Shown piece by piece: positions 11,683-22,802 of a DNA stretch of 64,000 nucleotides. The notes beneath the pieces are model-generated. The model was not told where the DNA came from, did no database searches, and was given only the letters and a program-made list of their open reading frames with translations. Each line of letters opens with the position of its first letter. Positions within the stretch are counted from its first letter, which is position 1. The stretch is from Hymenopus coronatus (taxonomy: Eukaryota > Arthropoda > Insecta > Mantodea > Hymenopodidae), in contig CM060895.1 in the NCBI GenBank assembly GCA_030762935.1, forward strand, positions 77,270,001-77,334,000, in the 5' to 3' direction. The position numbers and the translations under genes are program-made.

Positions 11683-12358
11683 TGAGTACTATGCACGTAC
11701 ATAGTAGTTAGAGCAGCTGAATCAAAAAAATACATTTTTACAGATAAGTCTGGGGGTATAATTAAAAAGGTCCTTAAAAACCTTAGTATCTTCAAAGGAT
11801 ACGACATCAAGATTAAAAAAAAAATACTCCCTCCTCTTTTACTACTTATATGATTTTTTTTCTTTATTCAAAATTGTCTTTTTCCCAAAAATTGTTCAAA
11901 TGACCATGATTAAAATACTGTATATTCAACATATTTATATAAGAATTAAAATTTATTTTGAAATTGTCATGAAAATTCTCTGAAGTGCTCTCTTAATTCT
12001 GAATGCTTTTACAGAATTAGTAAACCGTAAGAAATGAACATAAAGTTATCGCAAAAGATTTATATCTCGTCAAAAGGCTTCACAATTTATGTTATATACG
12101 TTTTTGTGAAGTTAATATTTCCAAGATATTCAATATTATTGTTTTAATCTGTAAAATACATAAAACATTTTTCAAGCCAGATTTTTTCATTCCTGTTTCT
12201 TTTGTTTTACTCCATGCAAAGTAATCAACTGCTATCTTCGTTTGGTGAGGTTTTGAAACAGCCTGTATATCTAGATCAGCATGGAGTAAATGGATTAACC
12301 TTTTGTAAAATAAGTTTATTACGGATTAGGTAGAGAAGCTTACATAAGAACATCAGAT
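11683..12358 (-). repeat. Rep1 copy
   Basis: Begins with TTACTTTCTCTACTGAGTAC and its palindrome, and ends with GGTAGAGAAGCTTACATAAG and ACATCAGATATG. Diverged, with internal losses. Confidence 0.8.
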
Positions 12359-12360
12359 AT

Positions 12361-12668
12361 GTTACTTTCTGTATCAAATACCTATACATAATGCACACAG
12401 GTGAAGGCATTTTATTTCCCCAAAATTTCGATACGAGATTTCATCGCAAATTTGTTACGAGACCCCCTGAATAAAAAAAAAAAAAAAAAAAAAAGAAAAA
12501 AAAAGGGATTTTTATGTTTTTGTGGGGGGGGGGGAGATAGTGTTATTCAAAAATTAAAACTCCGTTAAATACCAAACTTGACATTTCAGTGTAGTATCTC
12601 CCAAGGATGTGACACGAAGATTTAAAAAAAAAAAAATTCTCTCGAACCCAAATATTAAATTTCTCAAC
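12361..12668 (-). repeat. Rep1 copy, 3' part lost, tandem to the previous
   Basis: A new palindromic start (TTACTTTCTG) follows directly after the preceding copy. An A-tract at 12472-12500 replaces the usual A-rich segment, and the copy stops near 12668. Confidence 0.75.
12472..12500. repeat. Poly-A tract
   Basis: Long A run with a single G interruption, followed by a G-rich stretch at about 12523-12536. Confidence 0.9.
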
Positions 12669-12721
12669 TCACCTTGAGGTATACCGGGAAACATACGAGT
12701 CAATCAAGAAATTTGATGTCG

Positions 12722-12790
12722 TGCCGGCATACTGTCATGGTAGGTTAATGGTTAGAGACCTGGAGATCCGTGATTCAAATCCCGGTCATG
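12722..12790 (+). repeat. tRNA-like SINE head
   Basis: Box-A-like TAGGTTAATGG at 12741-12751 and box-B-like GATTCAAATCCC at 12771-12782 are spaced as in a tRNA gene, inside a short arm GTCATGG/CATGGC. The stem pairing is imperfect and the following sequence is not a terminator, so this reads as a SINE head rather than a functional tRNA. Confidence 0.6.
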
Positions 12791-12827
12791 GCATTGAATT
12801 CTTTACTCTGATTATACCTAACCAGTC

Positions 12828-13290
12828 AAGTTTAGTGTTAAACGAACTTTTCGTTATTGAGTTATGTTGTGAGCGTGCGGGCAGGCGCACATGCACACGC
12901 ACACGCACGCACACACACACAAAACCGGCTACCCCGTGTCCGAGTGGTTAAATCACTCGCCTCTCACCTAGACGGCCAGGGTCGATCCCAAGCTACTGCA
13001 ACTGGGACTTGTGGTGGACAAAGCGTCGTCCGGTCTCCGCTGCAGTCACATTCTATCGGTCCTCCATCTTTATTCCATGTACTATCAGTGTCATTACCTG
13101 CGGTGCCATAGTAGTAAAAGCGAAGGTTTAACGCTATAAGAAACACACTCACACAAGTAGCTTTTTCTTTGGATTTGGGGATCCTTAAAATATGTATTTC
13201 CAGTGCTATTTTGGTATACAATTTTAGGGTGGCATACAAAACCTTGTCTACCTAGCATGTAGGTCAAAATACAAGTAGAGAAAGTAAATA
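12828..13290 (+). repeat. Rep1 3' part interrupted by a SINE
   Basis: 12828-12922 carries the TTTTCGTTATTGAG and CA-microsatellite segment; after the SINE, 13160-13290 resumes at TTTTTCTTTGGATTTGG and reaches the palindrome. The split is clean. Confidence 0.8.
12925..13140 (+). repeat. tRNA-derived SINE B inserted in Rep1
   Basis: Box A GTGTCCGAGTGGTTAA (12936-12951) and box B GGGTCGATCCC (12980-12990) show a class II (Leu/Ser-type) tRNA-like head. The body with GGTGCCATAGTAG is shared, in reverse, with 25425-25595. Possible imperfect CA-rich target duplications flank it, but they overlap the microsatellite and cannot be separated from it. Confidence 0.75.
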
Positions 13291-13431
13291 TATTTACTCT
13301 TTTATGACCAGGAAAATCAGGGAAGTATACTGATTTGGAACCAAAATACCGCAAGTAGTTCAAGGAAAAGGTTTTAGGGGAAAACAAGCCTTTAGGGCTA
13401 ATGTGTGGCAGGTTGATGAAACTAAAAAAAA

Positions 13432-14243
13432 TATGATGTAATCCATTCACATATTTACTTCATGCTAAGTCAGAAAAAATTAGCAGAAATAGTCTTATTA
13501 CTTGCTTCCCTGTAAGTAGAAGCGAAATAAGGGAGCAACATAGGTTAAAGTGATAGCAAAAAATGACTGCTATGTGACTGAAGTTCCTTTGTTTGTAAGG
13601 ATAGGAGTTGACAAGTTCCTGTATGAGAAAAGTATGTTTTTTTTTTTTTTTCAGGCTGAAACAAAAAACAAGGAATATCTACAAAACGATCAACTCCACG
13701 AAAAAAATGTATATAAAATAAATTGTGTATTTTAATGTGCTCTACATATTTTGTATAATAAGTTTTTGTCTATCTCTTACGGTTTACCAGTTACACAAAA
13801 GTCCGTAAAATGCATCCAGAATAAAGTAGTCTTCAGAGGCTATTCCTAGAAAATTCAAGATATACATATTATTTGTCAAGTATATATCTTTAATATATGA
13901 TATTTTAATCAAAATCGTTAGAGCCATTTATTAGAAAATAAGTTTTCGAACATTTTTCCATGTGAAGAGTAGTTGAAAATCTTCGTGTCGCATCCTTGGA
14001 GGATACTGAACTTTAATACCAAGTTTGGTATTTGACGGTCTTTTCGTTTTTGAGCTATGCTGCCTAAAGGCCCATAGAAACACACACATACACACAGACA
14101 GACATTTCTCTAAAAATACTTTTTTTTTGAATTCAGGTGGTCTCAAAACGCGTATTTCCGGTGAAATCTCGGAATCGAATTTTTTGGGTACAATGCAATA
14201 GCTACTCTATACACTATGTACATAGAACGTAGACAGAAAGTAA
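13432..14243 (+). repeat. Rep1 copy, near full length
   Basis: Begins at ATCCATTCACAT, carries all main blocks including a 13-base T run at about 13638, and ends in a recognisable palindrome near 14205-14243. Confidence 0.88.
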
Positions 14244-14351
14244 CAAACCTTATCTATAAAATTCTAACTGCAAAAGTGTGGCAATTCCTCAACTGTGACG
14301 TTAAAATCATTGATATTTTGTTTCGAGGCAAGCATTCAAGTGCTAAATAAC

Positions 14352-14460
14352 GATGATTATCACACAATGCTCCTTTCCGACTCGCTTATATATTTTAGCA
14401 CTGTAAATTACAACATGTCTTCCGGATGACTAACAACATTAAATGTACAAATTTATAAAG
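14352..14460 (-). repeat. 110-bp repeat unit, copy 2
   Basis: Reverse complement of 11311-11420 with two differences seen by eye. It lies about 110 bp past the end of a Rep1 copy and outside Rep1 sequence. Confidence 0.9.
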
Positions 14461-14484
14461 CCATTTCTGACAGAATGGCTTTAT
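14455..14484. repeat. Perfect 10-bp inverted repeat
   Basis: Arms ATAAAGCCAT and ATGGCTTTAT flank a 10-base loop at the edge of the 110-bp unit, so this end can form a hairpin. Confidence 0.85.
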
Positions 14485-15200
14485 TCCAAAGGAGAAAATT
14501 GAGGGTAATAAAGCTAAAACGGGGCGCTACTATTTTAATTAAAATTTGCCTTGACAATAAACAATACGAACGCATACACACTTGGACAGAGTGAGGAAGG
14601 GGGAGGGAAATCTGTTAATTAATTCATTCCCCCTAGTTCATGATATGAAAATTATTTAATGAGCTAAAAAGCTTTGTGTGATTTTAATCAAGCATTGGAA
14701 TGATGAAGAGTGATCCGGGACTAATATTTAGTTACAGGGAAACTCTGGTTTGAGTTTGGGTTTCGAAGCTAAGAGAGTAACGTCGTGCGCATGCCTCAGT
14801 TAAAGCACTTGACTTTAAGGAGCGCAGTTTGAAGTTGCGACTTATTATCATTACCAGATCCTGGTATATATAGAGCGCCGCTGAAATGTGCATATTTCTC
14901 TTCCTAATGCACGATTAGATTTTAGTACCGGTTAGGCGCTATATTAGCTCTGTAATTCCTAGTTATCTACTTTTAGACTCTTTCATCAGAAACACTAGGG
15001 CTGAAATTATCAAGAAAACTGTGTCGCAAAATAGATATTAATATATGTCATTTAATTTTAAGATTAACAAAGCTATAGTAGTTTACTTATCAACGTCAAA
15101 AAATTACTATTCGTATAAACATGAGATACAGTTATTTCCTAGTAATCCATTTTTAGATCAGGCAATTTTGTGCAACCGAAGAATTTGAAAAATAAAGCAT
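14485..15200. other. Mostly unrecognised; possible decayed tRNA-like head
   Basis: Near 14795-14850 CAGTTAAAGCAC and AGTTTGAAGTTGCGACT have box-A-like and box-B-like spacing, possibly an old SINE. The rest shows nothing I can name. Confidence 0.25.
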
Positions 15201-15249
15201 TCGTTTATGTTATTTAACATCTTCATATTATATAAACATAGCAAAATAT

Positions 15250-15700
15250 TTTCATTTCCCAAAAATATAGGTACCTGGATGTTAGCCCTTGTTTGTTTGT
15301 ACTCCATAATCCATCCTTTACTTTCTTTACTGTTTTTAGTTTATCTGATTCTTTTTTCTCATCTCCTTCTCTATTACTTTTCTCAAATATTGCCCTATTA
15401 TTTTAGTTCCTCTCTTTCCCTGACATCAACATTTTCATTGCTAGCATGTCTCCTGGCATACTATCCCATTTGTGTTCCCAAATTTCTTCCATATAATTTC
15501 CTACCTCTTTACTTTCTGTTAAACAGTATACAATGCTGTATTTCTCCCCATATAAAATACAACGTTCTAATTTATTGTCCCTGTTACCTTTCAAAAGTAA
15601 TGCATTTGTCATCTATGCTGATTCTTTCCTTTATTATTACATATATCTATATATATACATTATTTATTTTTCATATAAACAAAGCTTATTTTAATTTTCG
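15250..15700 (-). pseudogene. LINE 3' region relic with zf-RVT-like motif
   Basis: The minus strand carries ALLLKGNRDNKLERCILYGE, YSIVYCLTES and DSMPGDMLAMKM in an open stretch at 15403-15612. The same region in the copy at 20640-21128 reads CILCGEEDSFVHCLTEC, a C-x2-C-x7-H-x4-C zinc-knuckle like that at the C-terminus of many non-LTR reverse transcriptases (zf-RVT). Here the second Cys, the His and the last Cys are Tyr, Tyr and Ser, so the zinc site is destroyed. The 212-codon open frame on the opposite strand (15207-15845) is its antisense. Confidence 0.55.
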
Positions 15701-15867
15701 AGTTCACTACACTGATTACCTTCTAGCCTATTTCTCACCGATTTTCAGAATTTTTTTTCATCTTTTTTCTACATCCACAAATCTGCCATCCGTATTTTTG
15801 CTCACAGATCATCTAGCTGCTCCCACCAGCAATTCTCGTTCTTAAATACTCAAACTGTTTCATAAAC

Positions 15868-16930
15868 ATAAAAATCTGATGTGTTACTTACACATGTTTT
15901 TCTCTAATTATTCTGCAATAAATTATTCTTATAAAAGCTTGTTCTTTTCCTTTTTGGTAGCAAATAAAACGGTTTGATTATATATTTATTTGTTGGTAGA
16001 AGCGGAATAAGGGAGTATACTTTGCATGAAATTCCCTTGTTCTTGCATTACCGAGATAAAAAACAATAACGAATTGCTTTTGTGAAAGGTATAACGAAAA
16101 TTTAAACCAACAACAATCTGAAATGTTTGAGCTTCGCAAGAAAATTATAAATAAATAACGAAAACCTCCCTTAAAGGCAAAGGCCTCCTGCTGATACAGG
16201 GAGTTTCTGTTAGGAGTTCATTAGGGAAGCAAATCTTAAGAGCCCCGTACTTAATATATTGACTTACTTGCTTACTTACAAACTTAAACCAACAGTTCAC
16301 TCCATATTTTAAGTTATTTTTTCTGTTTAGTTTTACTTTATATTGAACTATATTTTAGCCGAGATTGTAGTCGTGGAGTTAGCCAGTAGCTTCGGACCTT
16401 CCAAAGGGAAGTCATTGTTGCCACAGTAATACACGGCGGCCCAAAGCATCTAACATACCTTGCGTGGTGTAACTCGATCTACATTTTTTATGTACTAAGC
16501 TTTAGGCTGGTATCCGTTACGATCGTCCAGTTATGCAAAAATCATTCAGAATTTGCAGACCTTTAGTGACTTACTGGGAAATTCAAGATTTTCATCTGCC
16601 ATAAAATTTCGGTATTTTAACATCGTTGGAATCATTTTTTACGAAATCAATTTATGAAAATATTTCCACGTAAAGGTTAAACTCAAGCAGGGAATTTTCT
16701 TCAAAATCTTAGTAGTACAACCTTGGAAAATGTAGAAGTTAAATTTCAAATTGATATTTAACAGTATTTTCGTTTTTGAGTGATCTCCTGTTCACATACA
16801 CACACGCACGCGCGCACACACACAAAAATTATGTTTTCTAGATTCAGGGGCTTCAAAACCTATGAAACATCGTCATAGAATTTTTGGATAGAATGCAATA
16901 CTGCCCCTACTTACTATATGAAGTAGAGAA
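15868..16930 (+). repeat. Rep1 copy with ~300-bp insertion
   Basis: Starts with AAAATCTGATGTGTTACTTA and ends at a shortened palindrome near 16905-16930. Sequence at about 16150-16460 is foreign to the repeat: GC-richer, with CGGACCTTCCAAAGGGAAG and no motif I can name. Confidence 0.8.
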
Positions 16931-17166
16931 ATCAAAAAAATTAACGATTTCGAGAAAAAAATAAATAAATTATGGAATTACTATAGCAAAATTGCCATAG
17001 TCACCTTTACTCATAAACGTTACCAGATTCCTACAGTTCATCAAGAACTAATATGTTTGTCTTATTTACTAGGGTCGGCTGATAAGCCCCGGGCCTCTCA
17101 ATGAAAACAGGATTTAAAAAAAATGTTTGCTTTATTTTCAACATAATCCCACAAAAAATTAATATA

Positions 17167-18039
17167 CAGGGTTACGACAAAAGAAATAGACAACTTCAAC
17201 TGCCTGTAAAACAAAAACTATTAGAGATAGCAACCTAATTATTTTAGGGGTATGTTGAGAAACTCCCAAAGTTTCGTTTGTTACTATTGGTAACGCTAGT
17301 GTTTTGTTTGTTGTTGCAGAAGCTGAAATGGCGGAAAATCCTGTGGAAAAGGCATATTGCGTGTTGGAATTTTCTAGAACGCAATCAGCAACTGTTGTCC
17401 AACGACATTTTAGAACACGTTACCACAAAAATGAAATGATGCGCTCACAAAAACCAGCATCGTCTTCATCATTTTGCAACATGTCGATGCAAAAGTCACG
17501 CCGGATGACCCTATCTTCTTCACTCAGAAACTGCAACATCTGTAATCTGTAAGGCATCATGTGCAGTCGCTTCCGCAAGATTTTCCATACAGTTTGCTGT
17601 GGAATTTGTAATTGCATGCTTGCCCTAGATGTCGATTTCTGTGGGCTTCTTATGTAGGCAGAACGAACACGTTCAACGTTTTCTTCCGAAACTCTTGGTC
17701 TTCCCTTTGCACAAACATCCCGTTGTCTCGAATTTCCTATACCAGTCGTAGATTGACTGTCTAGTCGGTGGCGTTTTGTGGCAACGTATTCTAAAATGTC
17801 GTTGGACAACAGTTGCTGATTGCGTTCTAGCTAATTCCAACACGCAATATGCCTTTTCCACAGGATTTTCCGACATTTCAACTTCTGCAACAACAAACAA
17901 AACACTACAGCGTTACCAATAGTAACAAACGAAACTTTGAGAGTTTCTCAACATACCTCCAAAATAATTAGGTTGCTATCTCTAACAGTGTTTGTTTAAC
18001 AGGCAGTTGAAGTTATCTATTTCTTTTGTAGTAACCCTG
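17167..18039 (-). mobile_element. Foldback DNA transposon nested in mariner
   Basis: Termini CAGGGTTAC and GTAACCCTG are flanked by TA at 17165-17166 and 18040-18041. The inverted match is far longer than a normal terminal repeat: 17167-17430 and 17774-18039 are reverse complements over about 260 bp. Each arm contains the 5' end and first ~40 codons of the same transposase gene. The 340-bp centre (17431-17773) continues the gene on the minus strand only. The element is therefore a rearranged derivative of a larger Tc1/mariner-superfamily transposon, missing the catalytic domain. Confidence 0.88.
17420..17900 (-). pseudogene. N-terminal transposase fragment (DUF4817-like)
   Basis: Starts MFVVAEVEMSENPVEKAYCV, continues with RQSIYDWYRKFETTGCLC, then after a frame change GRPRVSEENVERVRSAYIRS and SEEDRVIRRDFCIDML. 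The first part resembles the helix-turn-helix DUF4817-type domain common in arthropod transposases, the second the linker with -GRPRVSEE- and -WKILRKRL-. The protein stops where the second arm begins, so no DDE residues are encoded. A second N-terminus, MFVVAEAEMAENPVEK, reads outward on the plus strand from 17304. Confidence 0.75.
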
Positions 18040-18059
18040 TATTTGTCATATCTTGTCGG

Positions 18060-19010
18060 TCTTCTAATTTAAGTAAACCATCTATACAGTGCGATTTACC
18101 AAGGTCCTCAAAACAGCTGTTTACCGCATCAATGACCTCCTCGTTGCTGTGAAATCTTCGTCCTCCTAGAATTTCTTTGAAGTTTGAGAACAGATGGTAC
18201 TCCTGGGGGCTAGATCTGGCAAATAGAGTGGATGTTCAAGCAATTCAAACTTAAATCGGACATTTTCCCATTGTAATGACTGAACATTGACATGTTGAAA
18301 CAAGATTTTTTTTTTTTTTTTTTTTTTTTTGCCAATTGAGGTATTTTTCTTTTCACGTCATCACTCAAACGTTGCAGTAGGATTGCGTAGTAGTCGAAAG
18401 TGATACGTTTACCCTTTTCCAAGTGATCAAAAAAAAATAATTCCCTGTACATCCCAGAAAACACTCGCCATAACATTGTTAGCTGACAAAATTGACTGCC
18501 TTTTTTGGAATTGGTTTTGCACTGTTGATTTACTTTCTGGAGTGTAGTGATATATCCAGGTTTGATCCATGGTAATAAGCAGTCTCAAAAATTCACTGGA
18601 ATTTGTACGTTAGAGCTCCACATTCTTTACAGAAACAGTTTTTCTTTGCAACTTTTGATCAGGTGTCAACAAACGCGGCACCCGTCTTGCACAGACCTTG
18701 TGATAGCCCAAAACATTACATACTTAAAATATTAGCTGTACGTTCTTTTGACATGTTAACAGCCTCTGCTATCTCAAAAAACTTTTCTCTGCGATCTTCC
18801 AGTACTAAACAATGATTTTTTTTCAATAATTGTCACTTCTACAGGACGTCCAGAGTGAGGCTCATCACTAGTGCTGGTACGTCCCATTTTAAACTGTGCA
18901 ACCCATCTTGTAATCATTGGATATGAAGGGACAGAGTCTTTCAATGTACTGTCCTTGATTCCTTTAGGCGTTAAGCCTTTTTATTTAATCACTGCTTGTT
19001 TTTCCAAATC
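18060..19010 (-). pseudogene. mariner transposase pseudogene
   Basis: The enzyme would cut and paste its own element using a D,D34D-type RNase-H-fold site. Minus-strand pieces in order: ITRWVAQFKMGRTSTSDEP (helix-turn-helix linker, about 18870-18930), MDQTWIYHYTPESK (first catalytic block near 18560-18600; families usually have DETW, here DQTW with the Asp kept), MYRELFFFDHLEKGKRI and QRLSDDVKRK (about 18340-18450), then FELLEHPLYLPDLAPS (third block near 18200-18250). Several frameshifts, stops and a 22-base T run at about 18308-18330, which falls in the AKKK region, break the frame. Part of the region between the first and second blocks appears deleted. Dead copy. Confidence 0.85.
18307..18330. 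repeat. Poly-T tract in mariner pseudogene
   Basis: A T run expanded from what would be Lys codons on the coding strand. Confidence 0.9.
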
Positions 19011-19469
19011 CTCACTTTCGTGAAAACTCTAAAGTTATCTTGTTTAAAATGTTGTCAAATGAAAACCAAACAAGCTATTGACCTGTAACTCAGGATAGAA
19101 GCTAGTCCAGAGTTAAAGTATACGATGCTATCGTCTAACTGGCCTAGAGACGCCATATCTGTGTGAAGCCGACCCTCGTATGTATATTCATATGTAAACA
19201 AACCCCCCATGTGGATATACCCGTCGGTATAACTTTAGATAAAAAAAACTAGTTGTATGTGTATATAATAAATAAATAAGGGTATTAATAACTACGTAAC
19301 ATGTACCAAACACCTAATGTAGTGTTACGAAATATAAATGTCACACATCCACAGATATTAACCAGTGTGATGTCAATATTACTGCGTGAAAACATATCTC
19401 CATCTCCATCTCTTGCCCTCATTGAAGACATACACATAGTCTGCAATGAAATTTATACAAGAAGTAAAA

Positions 19470-20095
19470 AAATGTGTTCGGTTCACAAGGCTTTCTCTAC
19501 CTGTTCTACAAACAAACGTATACAACTGATTATTGTTCTTTATACTTCATGCTAATCAAGATAAGCTTAGGCAGAATGGTCTTATTAATTAGTTCCCTAT
19601 ATGCAGAAGGGTACTAAGGACTACACTACGCTAAACCGGTAGTCAAATATTTTAAAAGCTGTCGCTATATGGTTCTCATTGAAAATCACTTCTTTGTATG
19701 ACCCCGAATAAAACAAAAGAAACCTGTACAATTTTCTATTTGAGAAAAGTAGAAATATTTAACATTGAAACCAATAACACGCAATATCTCGGAAGCGGTT
19801 AGCTATAAAACAAAGATGCTAAGGACATAAATTATATTTTTTACAATCTACGTATTTTGGGTTGCCAGTTATGGAAAAGTCATTCAGATTGATGAAGACT
19901 TCAAAGGCCTTTCGCAGGAAATTCAATATATACATCTTATTTGTCCTGTAAACATCTTTTAATATACGGTAATTTAATCAAAATTGTTAAAAGCATTTTT
20001 GAGAAAATCAATATTTTTGAAACAGCTTGCATGTAAAAGGTTTGTTCGGGGTTGGGGAGTATTTACACATGTACGAAGTAGAGATAGTAAAAGAA
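19470..20095 (+). repeat. Rep1 copy with 3' internal deletion
   Basis: Begins near GGTTCACAAGGCTTTCTCTA and carries the 5' half in full. From GGTTGGGGAGTATTT it jumps directly to a palindrome remnant at 20069-20092, losing the microsatellite region. Confidence 0.8.
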
Positions 20096-20211
20096 AATTG
20101 ACATCAAAGTTAAAAGCATCTTGATTCCTCTTTTCTGTAATAATGGAGTGGGTCATGTTAACATTTTTTTAGCTTTAACGTCATTACGGATGGTGAAATG
20201 TTGCTTAAATG

Positions 20212-20310
20212 ATCCCTGGGTCCATGGAGCTTCAAATTACTCGACATCCACCTTCTCAGGATAAATGAAAAACACCGAAAAAACCTAACTGATCCTAAGC
20301 AAGACTATTG
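20212..20310 (-). repeat. SINE D fragment
   Basis: Shares TTACTCGACATCC and CTTCTCAGGATAA with the fuller copy at 41489-41652. The tRNA-like head is missing here. Confidence 0.6.
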
Positions 20311-20569
20311 GACTCTTGATAAACACTATAACTTTATAATCAATCAACCAATGAATTTAAACAAATGCATTTGCTTCAAGTATATCCCACATTTACATTC
20401 ACACGAATTTCATAATTGTACTTTTAATCAATCAAAACTGTTTTTTTCAACATTTTCCCTGGTATTTTCTTTAAATGTAATTATCTTGATAAAAGCATGG
20501 ATGGGAGGTGTATGGAGGAAGTGATAGGAAAATGAAAAAAAAAAGTATTCTTGAAGTCAGCGAAAAATA

Positions 20570-21093
20570 GGAAAGAAGAAATAATTAGACAATTTGGGGC
20601 GAGATATAAAGTAAGAAGTTGTTTTGTTTATATTGTAAAATAAAGAAATAATGGCCAAGTGAGGGATATTTAAATATATGAAACAAACAAGAGAGGGAAG
20701 GGGTAATGTGAATGATAATGGGAACATTACTTTTGAAGGCGATGAGGTGTAATGAACTAGAACGTTGTATTTTATGCGGGGAGGAAGACAGTTTTGTTCA
20801 TTGTTTAACTGAATGTAAAGAGGTAAGAAATTAGGGAACACAACTTGGATAGTGTGCCAGGAGAGGACATAGTGATGGAAGTGTTGAATGTTAAGGTCGG
20901 AGAGAAGAATTAAACAAAAAGGGCAATACTTGGGACAGGTAAAGAAAAGTGAATAAGAAAATAGAAAAAGATGGAACAGCAGAAAAAACACACAGAGAAT
21001 GAAACAGAATAGCTGGCAGAAAACAAAAGGGGCTACACCGGCTAACAGTCAGGGACCTAAGCCAATGTAGCTTTTAAGAGGTGCTCAAACCTA

Positions 21094-21128
<35 letters not shown>
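20570..21128 (+). pseudogene. LINE 3' end with zinc-knuckle and (ATT)n tail
   Basis: The plus strand reads MIMGTLLLKAMRCNELER followed by CILCGEEDSFVHCLTEC at about 20766-20816, a C-x2-C-x7-H-x4-C motif like the zf-RVT knuckle at the C-terminus of non-LTR reverse transcriptases. Stops and frameshifts follow. A non-coding stretch leads to AGGTGCTCAAACCTA and a pure (ATT)n run at 21093-21128. A trinucleotide 3' tail is characteristic of I-clade LINEs and relatives, so this is a 5'-truncated insertion in + orientation. The opposite-strand open frame at 20557-20991 is antisense. A homologous, more decayed copy lies at 15250-15700. Confidence 0.75.
21093..21128. repeat. (ATT)n microsatellite, LINE tail
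   Basis: About 12 ATT units immediately after the LINE 3' end. Confidence 0.92.
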
Positions 21129-21130
<2 letters not shown>

Positions 21131-21735
21131 TTGCTTGTGAAAATTCTACTTACCTGTAGTTAATTACTAATAACAAGGATACGATCTTTAAGTTAACTAA
21201 ATACCTAATAAAAATTTAAGGGGACCAATCTCTGAAAATTTGACCAAAGTAACATAAAATGATGGATTTGGATTTTAACATAATAATGTACCTTGATCCT
21301 TATAGATTAATGTCGGTTACTTTCAGACATTTGCAATCTATGCACATGTCGCGTGACCTTTTAATTGGAAGTTTTAATGGTAAAATATGACATTTCAAAC
21401 AAAAAAAAAAAATATCTGAACCTCTACTTTTCCAACGCATGTAAATGTTTAAAATGCTCATTGGAAAGCTCATTTCAACCAATTAGTTTGATTTTTTTAC
21501 CAGAGAACCTTAATATTATAATAAATAAAAATTATTAAATTAATGTTCTAGGTAAGTAAAATTAATTATTTATATATGATAATAAGATTAATTAATCCAC
21601 AAAAATAATGACATGGCATGAACAAATAATATATCTAAACTTTTTCTGCATTAATATTTAATTAATTTCAAAGATTGTTTTAAACTATACTCCTGGAATG
21701 CAAATAAGAAGTTTTGTTACTAAACTTTACATTTG

Positions 21736-22412
21736 CGTGTAGAGAAAGTAAGAAACGAAAAATCAGTTAAATACCAAACTTGGTATTTAAGTTTAGTATC
21801 TTCTAGGGATGAGATTCGAAGATTTTGAACAAATTCCCTCCACCCCCAACTACCCTTCACATGGAAAAAAAACGCAATTTTTTATTTTCTCAAAAATAGC
21901 TCTAACGATTTAGATTAAAATGTCGTAAAATAAAGATACCTATATGGCAAATAAAATGTATATCTTGAACCTTTTGGGAATAGCCTCTGAATACCTCTTT
22001 ATTCTGAAAGAATTTTGTGGAATTTTGTATAACTGGTAAACCGTAAGAGATAGACAAAAAGTTTCCACACAAAAAATGTAGATCACGTTAAAACACACAA
22101 TTTATGATAGGTACATTTTATTCGTGAGCGACCATTTTTGAGACATTCCTTGTTATTAATTTTAACTTTAAAAAAAATTGTAATTTATTATTGGTCAACT
22201 CCTTTCCATGCAAATACAGGTACTTGAATAACATACCAACCAGGTTTTGAAGGATTTGACTGTCGTCTTAGCCTAAGGTACTCCCATATTTTCCTCCTAC
22301 TTACAAGGAAGCAAGTAATAAGACAATTTCTGCTGGCGTTTATCTCGATTATTATGAAACAGAAGAATAAGCTTACTAACAATAATTTGTTACAGACATG
22401 AAGAGAAAGTAA
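21736..22412 (-). repeat. Rep1 copy lacking the microsatellite block
   Basis: Begins with a palindrome half (GTGTAGAGAAAGTAAGAAACG) and passes straight to AAATCAGTTAAATACC, so about 170 bp with the microsatellite are missing. Ends at ACAGACATGAAGAGAAAGTA. Confidence 0.82.
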
Positions 22413-22800
22413 AAATCATTACCATGTGTAATATTCAAAATATATGCAATTGTCATCATTATAAACATATTCATACATTTCATTTCTTGGCCGTTCTTTT
22501 TATAGTCCATATGCTATAATTTTAAGCTTTATATGCTAACTTAATATTTTACCACTGTGTGTTTTAACTTCAAATATGAACGACATATTGTATAGCAACA
22601 TTGTTATATATACAGTTTAGAATTATATTAAATGTAGCATGTGTTATTGGTGATGACGTCACATGGCATTTGTTGCCAACATGCATTTTCTCACTTTTAT
22701 ATTTTACATGAATAATTATTTTTCATCCGTTTTCGGGGCAATGATTATTAGCATGAATTTATATGAGCTATGGCTAAATAACGCTTTAGAATTTAAAATA
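22413..22800. other. No recognised feature
   Basis: AT-rich sequence with no open frame or repeat identified. Confidence 0.35.
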
Positions 22801-22802
22801 TA

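Larger units (their letters stand above)
17069..19178 (-). mobile_element. mariner element with nested insertion
   Basis: Ends read CTAGGGTCGGCT at 17069-17080 and its inverted partner AGCCGACCCTCG at 19167-19178, each flanked by TA (17067-17068 and 19179-19180), the mariner target duplication. Removing the nested element at 17167-18039 leaves about 1.24 kb, the usual mariner size. The left terminus is followed by GATAAGCCCC, unlike the right, so inverted repeats beyond 12 bp are weak. Confidence 0.85.

Noticed and set aside
12925..13000. Functional tRNA genes at SINE heads (here and at 12722, 26731, 33721, 46938, 52527, 58866)
   Set aside because: Box A and B are present, but acceptor stems do not pair properly, the sequence continues into conserved SINE bodies, and several have target duplications or split Rep1 copies.
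15207..15845. 212-codon open frame, plus strand, hydrophobic, the longest in the window
   Set aside because: It is the antisense of a LINE 3' relic whose minus-strand protein blocks match the copy at 20.6-21.1 kb; apparent membrane segments come from T-rich codons.
20557..20991. 144-codon open frame, minus strand
   Set aside because: Antisense of the LINE zinc-knuckle region on the plus strand.
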